Below, piece after piece: positions 9,945 through 17,951 of a stretch of 64,000 bases of DNA. Numbering within the stretch: position 1 is the stretch's first letter; each line of letters starts with the position of its first letter. The DNA lies in NCBI RefSeq assembly GCF_003725995.1, contig NZ_QIBX01000006.1, positions 52,449-116,448 of the forward strand, read 5' to 3'. The notes under the pieces are model-generated. The model saw nothing but the letters and a program-made list of their open reading frames with translations. It did no database searches and was not told where the DNA came from. A program made the position numbers and the translations under genes. This DNA is from Slackia equolifaciens (GTDB taxonomy: Bacteria; Actinomycetota; Coriobacteriia; Coriobacteriales; Eggerthellaceae).

Positions 9945-10366
9945 AAAAGTCCCCCCCTCCATGGGCCATTGACCAGTATAAACAAAACGCATCAGGGCGT
10001 ATTGCCGCGGCTTTGGAATGCAACGCGCTGTTCATGGTTGGTTTCGTTGAGAAGGAGGGGGCTTTGGCTTGCGCACGCTGAGCCCATGTGCGACTGCGGT
10101 CTCATGCGCGGCCGGCGGGTCGCATGCGGCCGCAGGCCATGCGAGATACAGCTCCCATTCGACTACGAGCCATGCGAGGTAGCAGACCTCATATGACCGC
10201 AGCCAATGTACGAGACTCCGGGCTCCATTCTCGCCACGCCGCATGCGATGCTGCTCGCCGTCGGCACTCGGAAAGACGCCTCTTCTATAATATGCAGCGG
10301 TATTCTGCGGCGCCCATGGACGGCGCGTGCTTCATACTTGTGCGAAGACTGACGAAAGGCATCACG
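9945..10366. other. Intergenic region before apbE
   Basis: No gene is supported in these 422 bases. A good -10 box TATAAT lies at 10286-10291 and probably serves apbE, but its -35 partner is weak. The stretch has several copies of CATGCG and a 10-base direct repeat GCCATGCGAG near 10136 and 10170 of unknown meaning. Confidence 0.4.
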
Positions 10367-11332
10367 ATGCTCGATGCGATTCCCCTGGAAGATAAAGTGG
10401 ATTACCTGCGCGGCAAAGATCCGCAGGGACCGCACCAATGTACGTTCTACGCCTTCAACACCGAGGTGGCTTTGAGCGCCTACGGAGAAGAGCGAGCGGT
10501 GTTCCCGGCATTTTCTCAGGCGGTCGAGGCGTGTCGCCGTTATGAGCGTCTGTTCTCGCGCACGCTGCCGCATAGCGATGTGTCGCGGCTGAATGCGGCG
10601 GGTGGCGCCGCCGTGGCAATTGCGGATGAAACGTATGAATTGCTGCAAGGGAGCCTTCGCTATTGCGAGCAGTCTCTTGGTTGGTTCGATATCACGGTGG
10701 GAGCCCTCACCAGTTTGTGGGATTTCCAGCGCGGCGTGATGGCGGATGCCGATGAACTGCGGGAGCGATTGGGGCTTGTTGACTGGCGCCGCGTTGAGCT
10801 TGGCGGCGAGCCGGGCGCCCGCACAGCGCGGCTTGGCATGCCGGGCGCTATGGTGGATGTGGGCGGCACGGCAAAGGGATGGATTGCCGATAGGCTCGGC
10901 GAGCTTTTGCGCGACTGCGGCGTGATGCATTTTATTATCAACCTGGGAGGCAACGTGGTGGTGGGCGGCGGTAAGCCCGACGGCAGCCCCTTTGCTGTTG
11001 GCATCCGCAATCCGCGGGACACATCCAAGATTCTCGGCGCCGTGAATTTAACGGATGGCTCAGTGGTGACGAGCGGCCTTTACGAACGCTGCTTCGAGAT
11101 TAACGGCAAGCGTTATTGTCACATTCTCGATCCGCGTACGGGCATGCCCATCCAGACCGATGTCGAAAGCGCCACCGTAGTGGCGGCAAAGAGCTTTGAT
11201 TGCGATGGCTTTTCCACCACACTGTGCGCGCTCGGCATTGAGGGCGGCATCGAGTTTGCCAAAAGCCGCCCCGAAATCGCCGTCGCGATTTTCGTGGATG
11301 GCCAGAACCGCCTCTTTTATTCGACGCAATAA
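10367..11332 (+). CDS. apbE: FAD:protein FMN transferase (ApbE family)
   Basis: A 321-residue ApbE-type flavin transferase, which moves FMN from FAD onto a Thr/Ser of target flavoproteins with Mg2+. Family blocks are visible: FYAFNTEVALSAYG at the N-terminus, VDVGGTAKGWIADRLGELL, GGNVVVGGGKPDGSPFAVGI and CHILDPRTGMPIQTDVESAT. Start ATG 10367 is set by GAAAGG at 10354-10359. With this start there is no signal peptide or lipobox, unlike most ApbE proteins, so it would act in the cytoplasm, possibly before Tat export of its targets (inference). None of the four flavoproteins here shows a recognisable FMN-binding domain, so its target may lie elsewhere. Confidence 0.9.
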   Translation: MLDAIPLEDKVDYLRGKDPQGPHQCTFYAFNTEVALSAYGEERAVFPAFSQAVEACRRYERLFSRTLPHSDVSRLNAAGGAAVAIADETYELLQGSLRYCEQSLGWFDITVGALTSLWDFQRGVMADADELRERLGLVDWRRVELGGEPGARTARLGMPGAMVDVGGTAKGWIADRLGELLRDCGVMHFIINLGGNVVVGGGKPDGSPFAVGIRNPRDTSKILGAVNLTDGSVVTSGLYERCFEINGKRYCHILDPRTGMPIQTDVESATVVAAKSFDCDGFSTTLCALGIEGGIEFAKSRPEIAVAIFVDGQNRLFYSTQ

Positions 11333-11435
11333 CAAGGGCGGATCATTTTGCACAAAACAGCAACAAACATGCGCTGTTTTCCCAGTTCATGAGAAAATAA
11401 AGCCAACAGATAAGCAACGCCGAAGGGAGGCGACC

Positions 11436-11609
11436 ATGGATCTTGAAGATTTGCTGCCCGTCATTGTTGTTATCGCAATTTATGGCATAGGCGTGTGGCT
11501 TTGGGGCGATCCCGGTTGGCCGCTCACGGTCATCGCCAACTTCCTTGGCGATCTTGGTTTTGGTAGCGGAACCGAAGGCGGCTACCCTTGGGAGGCCGCT
11601 TCGAAGTAG
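11436..11609 (+). CDS. Small single-pass membrane protein (57 aa)
   Basis: A 57-residue protein with a strong ribosome site (GGGAGG, 11425-11430). An acidic N-terminus (MDLEDLLP) precedes one membrane helix (VIVVIAIYGIGVWLW), then a Gly/Pro-rich tail. It lies about 100 bases after apbE on the same strand. Small membrane subunits are common in respiratory complexes, but no family was recognised. Confidence 0.65.
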   Translation: MDLEDLLPVIVVIAIYGIGVWLWGDPGWPLTVIANFLGDLGFGSGTEGGYPWEAASK

Positions 11610-11747
11610 GACGATTGCCTAAAGCCAGCGAACCGCATCCGCCAAGCGCCGTGGCTTTTCGCCGCGGCGCGTCCTTTTGCGTTCTAGGCGCATTTGCGTA
11701 TGATGCGAAGGGGAATGCGAATGCATGCATAGGTCGGAGGTTTGAGT

Positions 11748-13202
11748 ATGGCGACTGCGGTCGAAGGAAAATACGAGCGCTTGGACTCTCCCGAGATTAC
11801 GTGTGCGAGAGAGTTCGCTCGGGCGGTTGCGGCACGGGGCGGGCGCGCGTATTTCGTGGGCGGCTGCGTGCGCGATGCGATTTTGGGGCGCAAGACCAAA
11901 GACCTCGACATCGAAGTCCATGGGGTTTGCCGGGAGGAGCTCGAGCGCATTCTGAGCGAATTCGGAACCGTGATGCGGGTTGGCGAGTCTTTCGGCATCT
12001 ACAAACTGTTCGGCAACGATATCGATGTGGCGCTTCCGCGTACCGAGGTGTGCGTGGGCAAGGGGCATCGCGACTTCGAAGTGCAGGTCAATCCTGCGCT
12101 GGGCATCAAAGAGGCTGCCCGCCGCCGCGATTTCACCATGAATGCGCTGTATGAGGATGTGCTGACGGGTGATGTTTCCGACCCTTACGGCGGGCTCGCC
12201 GATCTGCGCGCCGGCGTGATTAAACATGTTGATGGGGGCACATTCGGCGAAGACCCTCTGCGCGTGTTGCGGGCGGCGCAGTTCGCCGCGCGTTTCGACA
12301 TGCGCATCGATGCTTCCACCGTCGAGCTGTGTCGCACTATGCAGCTCGAGCATCTTCCTCACGAACGCATCGCGGAAGAAACCAAAAAGGCGCTGCTCAA
12401 GGCAACGCATCCTTCCGTGTATTTTCGGGCGCTGCGCGAGATGGGTCAACTCGAAGGCTGGTTCGATGAAGTCGATTCGCTTGTCGGCGTGGAGCAAAAT
12501 CCATGCTTCCATCCCGAAGGTGACGTGTTCGAGCACACCATGATGGTGCTCGACTGCGCCGCCGCGCTACGCGAACAAGCAATCTGGCCACTGGGCTTGA
12601 TGCTCGCCGCGCTTTGCCATGACATGGGCAAGCCTAAAACTACGTTCAGGCTGGAGACGGGTCGAATCGTGTCGTACGGCCACGAGAACGAGGGTGTTGA
12701 AGTGGCTGCGACGTTTATGGACCGTGTGTTCCATGAGAGGCGCCTCAAGCAGTATGTGCTGAATATGGTCAAGCTGCACATGCGTCCCGGTTCGCTTCTC
12801 AACGCCAATGCAAAGCAGAAGTCGTTCACCAAGCTATTCGACGAGAGCTGCTGTCCGGCCGATTTGTGCCTTCTTGCGCAGTCTGACTGGGAGGGCAGCA
12901 CGGGCGGCGAACCGTTCTCAACGGTGGCAGATAGACTCGCCGGGCATCTGCGATGTTTCGAAGAGCTTATGGCCCGCCCGTATGTGAAAGGCGATGACCT
13001 GATTGCCGCCGGGGTCGAGCCGGGCCCTGAGATGGGTGAGGTGCTGCGGTTCGCTCACAAGGTGCGTCTGGCGGGTGTTTCCAAGGGCGAGGCGCTCACG
13101 CAGTGCCTGGGCATGTACCGCGCGCTCCATCGCAAGGCCGAAAACCGGCGCAAACATGCCTGCTCTGGGGAGTGGCTCTCCTGTCGTGGCCAAATTTACT
13201 GA
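11748..13202 (+). CDS. cca: tRNA nucleotidyltransferase / poly(A) polymerase family protein with HD domain
   Basis: A 484-residue enzyme of the CCA-adding family. The nucleotidyltransferase head has GGCVRDAILGRKTKDLDIEV (GGxVRD and the DxD metal site), followed by the RNA-binding region (RRRDFTMNALYEDV, DPYGGLADL) and a C-terminal HD domain (ALCHDMGKPKTT). It adds or repairs the CCA end of tRNA. ATG 11748 is favoured because GGAGG at 11736-11740 is spaced 7 bases; a TTG at 11742 would be too close. The last codons Q-I-Y-stop lie in the first 39-bp AT-rich repeat, so the natural C-terminus may have been changed by an insertion. Confidence 0.9.
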   Translation: MATAVEGKYERLDSPEITCAREFARAVAARGGRAYFVGGCVRDAILGRKTKDLDIEVHGVCREELERILSEFGTVMRVGESFGIYKLFGNDIDVALPRTEVCVGKGHRDFEVQVNPALGIKEAARRRDFTMNALYEDVLTGDVSDPYGGLADLRAGVIKHVDGGTFGEDPLRVLRAAQFAARFDMRIDASTVELCRTMQLEHLPHERIAEETKKALLKATHPSVYFRALREMGQLEGWFDEVDSLVGVEQNPCFHPEGDVFEHTMMVLDCAAALREQAIWPLGLMLAALCHDMGKPKTTFRLETGRIVSYGHENEGVEVAATFMDRVFHERRLKQYVLNMVKLHMRPGSLLNANAKQKSFTKLFDESCCPADLCLLAQSDWEGSTGGEPFSTVADRLAGHLRCFEELMARPYVKGDDLIAAGVEPGPEMGEVLRFAHKVRLAGVSKGEALTQCLGMYRALHRKAENRRKHACSGEWLSCRGQIY

Positions 13203-13233
13203 ATCATAATTCACTGAAAAATAATTCAGTAAA
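13195..13233. repeat. AT-rich dyad repeat, copy 1
   Basis: A 39-bp element whose ends TTTACTGAAT and ATTCAGTAAA are perfect inverted 10-mers around a core containing TTCACTGAAA. It supplies the TGA stop codon of the upstream tRNA nucleotidyltransferase gene. It differs from copy 2 by one base. Confidence 0.9.
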
Positions 13234-13350
13234 CTTTGGCGAATACAGAACGATTTTGGCTGGAATTCCACTCTCTCGTCGGCATAGGGCTCTTCGACGA
13301 AATGAATCAAGGGATGGGATATGCTTCCTCGCCCTTATGGACTTGCACTT

Positions 13351-13389
13351 TTTACTGAATTATAATTCACTGAAAAATAATTCAGTAAA
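13351..13389. repeat. AT-rich dyad repeat, copy 2, with possible promoter
   Basis: Identical to copy 1 at 38 of 39 positions; the difference makes a TATAAT at 13361-13366. With TGGACT at 13338-13343, 17 bases upstream, this could be the promoter of the ATPase gene, so a protein bound to the dyad would block it. The ATPase ribosome site AGGTGAGG follows at 13390-13397. Confidence 0.75.
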
Positions 13390-13403
13390 AAGGTGAGGCT
13401 TCT

Positions 13404-14771
13404 ATGTTTGTGGGACGAGAAAAAGAGCTTAACGAACTTTGCAACCAATTTTCCAGCAACAATCGCACGGCAGTGCTTGTATATGGAAAACGCCGCGTGG
13501 GCAAATCGACCCTTATTGCGGAAGCGGCAAAAAGTTTCGACGGGGTGGTAGTCAGCCATCTTTGCGCTCGCAGTACGTTTGAAGGCAATCTTTCGCTGCT
13601 GTGTCGTAGCACTTCTCAGGCTTTAGACCTACCGCCTTTCACGGTTCAAACGCTATTTGACTTTTTCGATTTCCTAGAAGCGCAGAACAAACGCATCCTT
13701 CTTATTCTCGATGAATATCAATATTTTAAAGATTCGTTGCGGAAGGGCGAGCTGGATTCCTATATGCAAGCGGTCATCGATCGGCTGTCGACAAATGTGA
13801 AAATCGTACTATGCGGCTCCTATGTCACGGTGATGCGTGAGCTGCTTGACCGGGACAACCCGCTTTTCGGACGGTTTACGGGAATCGTGTATCTGCATGA
13901 GATGGATTATTACGATGCGCGACGTTTCTATCCTCATGATTCCGTGCATGACAAAATAGCTCGTTATGCGGTTTTTGGGGGATCACCTTATGTGTTGTCC
14001 ATGTTGGCGCCTGGGGAGTCTTTGGAGTCGAGCGTCAAGCGGCTACTGCTTCCCCAGAACAGTCTGTTGCGCTCCCACGTGGAAAACATCATGCTTGCTG
14101 AAATTCGAAAGAGTTTCGACATTCGTATTCTGCAAATTTTGGGCAACGGGAAAAAACGCTATTCCGATATTGCTTCCGCGCTCGGGGGCGATAACGCTGG
14201 GCTTTTGGGTAAGCAGCTCAATAACCTGCTTGATATGGAAACGATTGAAAAAACGAGTCCTATTAATCGTAAGAATGACAAAAAGAAGACGTTCTACTCA
14301 ATCAAAGACAACCTTATGCGATTTTATTTCTGCTATCTGTTTGCCAACGAGGGAGCAATAGCTCGCATTGGCGAAGACGCATTTTACGAGAATGTTGTGG
14401 CACCGTCGTTAACTCAATTCATTTCATTGAGGTTCGAGGGTATTGTGATGCAGTATTTTTCCCGGCTAGCAAAAGCCGGTAAAATGTCTGGCATCGAAGA
14501 TTTGGGTACCTATTGGTACGACGATCCCGAAAGCCATGAGAATGGGCAGTTCGATTGCGTCTTGCGGCAAAATGGGGCGTATGCATTCTATGAGGCGAAA
14601 TACTATCAATCGCCTATGGGCCTGACCGAATGTCAGATGGAAGAACAGCAGGTGAGGCACCTTGCATCGGGGGGCGATGCGCGTATCGGATTTGTTTGTT
14701 CGGCTGGGTTTGATTTCAAGAGCGAACACTATGACCTGATCAGTGGCGAAGATTTATATTGCCTCGACTGA
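13404..14771 (+). CDS. AAA/STAND-type ATPase with C-terminal nuclease-like (DUF234) domain
   Basis: A 455-residue protein of the archaeal-ATPase family. Walker A is YGKRRVGKSTLI (~27-38) and Walker B LLILDEYQYF (~99-108). A winged-helix middle part (KKRYSDIASALGGDNAGLLG) is followed by a DUF234-like end. That end has Asp384, Glu397 and Lys399 in FDCVLRQNGAYAFYEAKYY, the spacing of a PD-(D/E)xK nuclease core. Function in this family is unsettled; defence, toxin or selfish-element roles have been suggested. The gene is visibly more AT-rich than its neighbours and is preceded by two 39-bp repeats, both signs of transfer. No partner gene is attached. Confidence 0.85.
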   Translation: MFVGREKELNELCNQFSSNNRTAVLVYGKRRVGKSTLIAEAAKSFDGVVVSHLCARSTFEGNLSLLCRSTSQALDLPPFTVQTLFDFFDFLEAQNKRILLILDEYQYFKDSLRKGELDSYMQAVIDRLSTNVKIVLCGSYVTVMRELLDRDNPLFGRFTGIVYLHEMDYYDARRFYPHDSVHDKIARYAVFGGSPYVLSMLAPGESLESSVKRLLLPQNSLLRSHVENIMLAEIRKSFDIRILQILGNGKKRYSDIASALGGDNAGLLGKQLNNLLDMETIEKTSPINRKNDKKKTFYSIKDNLMRFYFCYLFANEGAIARIGEDAFYENVVAPSLTQFISLRFEGIVMQYFSRLAKAGKMSGIEDLGTYWYDDPESHENGQFDCVLRQNGAYAFYEAKYYQSPMGLTECQMEEQQVRHLASGGDARIGFVCSAGFDFKSEHYDLISGEDLYCLD

Positions 14772-15006
14772 GTTTTTCGACACGATGTTTTATAAAGATT
14801 TCCTTCTGTGCTTCTATGACTTTACAGCAAAATGTTCTTCTACGTCGAATCGTGCGACGACGGCGCATTCACCGCGTCGCTCATGACCTCTTGCGAAAGA
14901 TACTTTTTTCATACCTCATACGGAAAAGCTGCGTACTTGTGTTTTGCCGCATTGCTGAGATAAGATCTTGCCAAATGCGTAGCGCATCGTGGCGGAGGAG
15001 GCGTAC

Positions 15007-15672
15007 GTGGCGGTTTGCATCAAGACGCTCATTCGTAACATCAACCTAGTTATAGGGTGCACGAACAACTGCCCATATTGCTACGCAAGGCGCAATTGCC
15101 GCCGCTTCCATATGACCGAAGATTTTTCCAAGCCGGTGTTTTTCGAGCGAAAGCTGCGTCTGCTCGATCGCAGGAACCCCGGCATATATTTGCTCACAGG
15201 CATGAGCGATTTGGCTGATTGGAAGTCCGAATGGGTTCGCATGACGTTGGACCGCATTGCGCAAAACCCGGAAAACACCTATCTATTTCTCACGAAAAGC
15301 CCTGATAGGCTTACGTTTAGCAGCAGCCTTGACAACGTATGGGTGGGCGTAACCGTGACGCGCGCATCCGAGCTTGGCAGGCTGGCATCGCTCAAACGGC
15401 GGGCCGCGTGCAAGCATTATTTCATCACGTTCGAGCCGCTGCACGAATCTTTAGGCGCGTTCGACACGAACGGGTTCGAATGGGTGGTTGTGGGTTCGGA
15501 AACGGGCGGGCGCCGTGGCAAAATCACCGCCCACCCTGCATGGGTGAACGAGGTGGCCCATCAGGTCAGGTGCGCAAACACCCCGATATTCATGAAGGAG
15601 GAGCTTGAGAAAATCATGGGTTCTGAGGCTATGATTCAAGAGCTGCCTCTATCGTTCGGTAGCAGCGCCTAA
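15007..15672 (+). CDS. Radical SAM protein, 'mobile pair' protein A-like
   Basis: A ~221-residue radical SAM protein with the cluster motif GCTNNCPYCYARRNC (CxxxCxYC) near the N-terminus, then LTGMSDLADW, FLTKSPDRL, VWVGVTVTRASELG and WVVVGSETGGRRG, as in Gp37/Gp68-type (DUF5131) radical SAM proteins. GTG 15007 is chosen because GGAGGAG (14994-15000) is 6 bases upstream; GTG 14989 is possible. The next gene is a second radical SAM protein of another subfamily. This tandem arrangement matches what genome databases call radical SAM mobile pair proteins A and B (from memory). The reaction is unknown, and the MarR regulator often reported with the pair is not seen. Confidence 0.75.
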   Translation: MAVCIKTLIRNINLVIGCTNNCPYCYARRNCRRFHMTEDFSKPVFFERKLRLLDRRNPGIYLLTGMSDLADWKSEWVRMTLDRIAQNPENTYLFLTKSPDRLTFSSSLDNVWVGVTVTRASELGRLASLKRRAACKHYFITFEPLHESLGAFDTNGFEWVVVGSETGGRRGKITAHPAWVNEVAHQVRCANTPIFMKEELEKIMGSEAMIQELPLSFGSSA

Positions 15673-15725
15673 AAGCAGTGGTCAGCGCGATGCCGCCGAG
15701 CCATTCCAAAGCGAAAGGAAAGCCA

Positions 15726-16637
15726 ATGGGTATAGAGAACATCGCCGTGCGCGAGGTGGAGGCCAAAAGCATTCTGACCAGATCAAGCCTGCCCGTGGGC
15801 GGGTATTCGGCCAACCCCTATGTGGGCTGCCCGCACGCATGTCGCTATTGCTACGCGTCTTTTATGAAGCGCTTTACGGGGCATGACGAAGACTGGGGCA
15901 CATTCGTGGATGTGAAGCGGTGGCCGCGCATCAAGAATCCTCGTAAATATGCAGGCCAGCGCATTGTGATTGGCTCGGTGACTGACGGCTATAACCCGTT
16001 GGAGGAGCGCTATGCCGTAACACGCGACCTGCTCGAGCAGCTGCGTTACAGCGATGCGAAAATCACCATCTGCACCAAATCCGACCTCGTGGTACGCGAC
16101 TTGGACCTTCTGACGAGCATGAGCGACGTTACCATTTCCTGGTCCATCAACACGTTGGACGAATCGTTCAAAAACGACATGGACCAGGCAGTAAACATCG
16201 AGCGTCGCCTTGCGGCCATGAAGGAGGCCTACGATGCGGGCATCAGAACTGTATGCTTCGTAGCGCCAATTTTCCCCGGCATCACCAATGTTCAGGAAAT
16301 CATCGAGCAGGCGTGCGACCGTTGCGATTTCGTGTGGCTCGAAAATCTCAATCTGCGTGGCGGGTTCAAGCGCGACATCCTTTCATACATTCGCGACAAA
16401 TACCCGCAGCTTGCTTCTCTCTATAATGAAATCTACGTACGCGGCAATCGCGACTGGTGGCGCAATCTTGAGGCACAGCTGCATGCCTTCGCCGAAGAGC
16501 AGGGTCTGCCCTGGCTAGATGGCTATCTTCCCGACGGCCGCAGCAAGCCTGGAAGTCCGGCGGTTATCAACTACTTCTATCATGAAGAGGTGCGCGATAG
16601 CGAGAACACGGGGGTTCGGAAGTTGCGGAAAGGCTAA
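15726..16637 (+). CDS. Radical SAM protein, SPL-like, 'mobile pair' protein B-like
   Basis: A 303-residue radical SAM protein. The cluster motif is NPYVGCPHACRYCYASFMKR (CxxxCxYC). SVTDGYNPLEERY, ITICTKSDLVVRDLDLL and SWSINTLDE follow, the pattern of the spore photoproduct lyase-like (SplB) subfamily that often acts on nucleic acids. The start at 15726 has GAAAGGAAAG at 15711-15720; longer readings lack a site. It is 53 bases behind the first radical SAM gene and likely co-transcribed. DNA or RNA repair/modification is a reasonable guess from family resemblance only. Confidence 0.8.
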   Translation: MGIENIAVREVEAKSILTRSSLPVGGYSANPYVGCPHACRYCYASFMKRFTGHDEDWGTFVDVKRWPRIKNPRKYAGQRIVIGSVTDGYNPLEERYAVTRDLLEQLRYSDAKITICTKSDLVVRDLDLLTSMSDVTISWSINTLDESFKNDMDQAVNIERRLAAMKEAYDAGIRTVCFVAPIFPGITNVQEIIEQACDRCDFVWLENLNLRGGFKRDILSYIRDKYPQLASLYNEIYVRGNRDWWRNLEAQLHAFAEEQGLPWLDGYLPDGRSKPGSPAVINYFYHEEVRDSENTGVRKLRKG

Positions 16638-16681
16638 GCGTGCGGCGAAAAGCTTGAGCGCATCATGTGCAGGAGGTGGGA

Positions 16682-17800
16682 ATGAAGTATTTCCAAAACG
16701 GAGTGTGGGGGAGATTCGTCAAGTTCTACCTGCTTGCCGCCGTGATTGCCGTGGTTGCGCTGTGCCTTTTTCTGGCGTGGTCGTACAACGTGAAGGGGGA
16801 GGAAAACGTGCGCCGTGCCCTCGCCGAAGCCCGCACGCTCAATACCGAGATAGATGCCGCATGGGACTACATAGATTCGGTGCAGCCTATTCTCACACGC
16901 ATGAGCGGTGACCCTCTTTCGGGCGGCGTGTATTGCGTGGTGGCCGCGAAAGACATCGCCGAGCGCTTCTCCAACAATTCCGAATACAGCATTCGATACG
17001 TAAGAATCAACCCTCGCAATGCTGAAGACGAGCCCGACTCTTTCGAACGGCAGGCGCTTGACGAATTCGAGCGGTCAAGCGCGGCAGAATATTACGGGTT
17101 GGTGCGCGAGGGCGATAACGCAGTGTTCAGGTATGTGACTAAGCTCACCATAGATTCCAGCTGCCTTTCATGCCATGGTGAGCCGGCGGGCGAGAAAGAC
17201 GTGGCGGGGTATTTCAAGGAAGGCATGTCTGAGGGCGACGTGGCGGGCGCGGTGAGCATCGTCATGCCCATGGACGAGATATTCGCCCAAGCCAAAAACG
17301 ACCTTGCACGCACCGCCGCGTTTTTCTGTGCGCTCATGGGCGTTATGGGCATTCTTTTGGCCCTTGCTCTGCGCAGTTGGGTGGCGAGGCCAACTATGGC
17401 CGAGAACAATCAGCTCATCCAGGAATCGCATACCAAATCGCGCATCATCACCGCCGCTGTGCAGGAGCTCAAATCGCGTCCGCCCGAAGTGTTTTCCACG
17501 GGCGATTTACGCGTGAATCTGCGCTCGGGAGAGGTGTTGCTTCGCGGCGAGAAGGTTGATCTGACGCCCAAGGAATCTCGCATCGTAGTGGTTCTCGCCA
17601 GCCATCCGAATGAAACGTTCGGTAAAGACGATCTCGTGCGAGAAATTTGGGGCGAGGAATACGTGGGCACCTCTATCAGCATTTCGGCCTACGTGCGGCG
17701 TGTCAGGTCAAAGATAGAGGACGACCCCGGCAACCCGTGCTATATCCTCACAGTGCGCCAGCGAGGCTATTGCATGCGCGCCGATGAACGGGAAAAGTAG
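16682..17800 (+). CDS. Membrane one-component regulator: haem-binding Tll0287-like (DUF3365) sensor fused to OmpR-type DNA-binding domain
   Basis: A 372-residue protein with an uncommon layout. TM1 is at ~12-34. An external DUF3365/Tll0287-like sensor (~40-205) carries one c-type haem site, CLSCH, at 161-165. TM2 is at ~211-234. After a short cytoplasmic linker comes an OmpR/PhoB-type winged helix at ~272-366 (VDLTPKESRIVVVLASHP, SAYVRRVRSKIEDDPGNP). There is no kinase, HAMP or receiver domain. It would bind DNA while held in the membrane, like ToxR/CadC but with the DNA-binding domain at the C-terminal end. Its haem motif sits at the same residue numbers as in the kinase at 31735-33516. The pentahaem cytochrome gene 150 bases downstream is its likely target (inference). 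Start 16682 has AGGAGG at 16671-16676. Confidence 0.88.
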   Translation: MKYFQNGVWGRFVKFYLLAAVIAVVALCLFLAWSYNVKGEENVRRALAEARTLNTEIDAAWDYIDSVQPILTRMSGDPLSGGVYCVVAAKDIAERFSNNSEYSIRYVRINPRNAEDEPDSFERQALDEFERSSAAEYYGLVREGDNAVFRYVTKLTIDSSCLSCHGEPAGEKDVAGYFKEGMSEGDVAGAVSIVMPMDEIFAQAKNDLARTAAFFCALMGVMGILLALALRSWVARPTMAENNQLIQESHTKSRIITAAVQELKSRPPEVFSTGDLRVNLRSGEVLLRGEKVDLTPKESRIVVVLASHPNETFGKDDLVREIWGEEYVGTSISISAYVRRVRSKIEDDPGNPCYILTVRQRGYCMRADEREK

Positions 17801-17951
17801 ACGTGAAAGTGGAGAGCGGGAGAAGAAGCTGTTTTCCCTGTTCAAAACTAAGGCTGCGATTTCGCAGCATCGCTTTCGATGGGTTCGCGCACGCCCTACA
17901 CTGCTGAAGCGAGGGGTATATCACGTGACCATCGAAAGGGGGATGGGACCC

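Noticed and set aside
13195..13389. CRISPR-like reading of the two 39-bp repeats
   Set aside because: Only two copies with a 117-base spacer, strong dyad symmetry and no cas genes; they look like operators or element ends.
14759..15049. Forward frame between the ATPase and radical SAM genes
   Set aside because: Basic, Ser/Arg-rich sequence with no ribosome site; overlaps the better supported radical SAM start.
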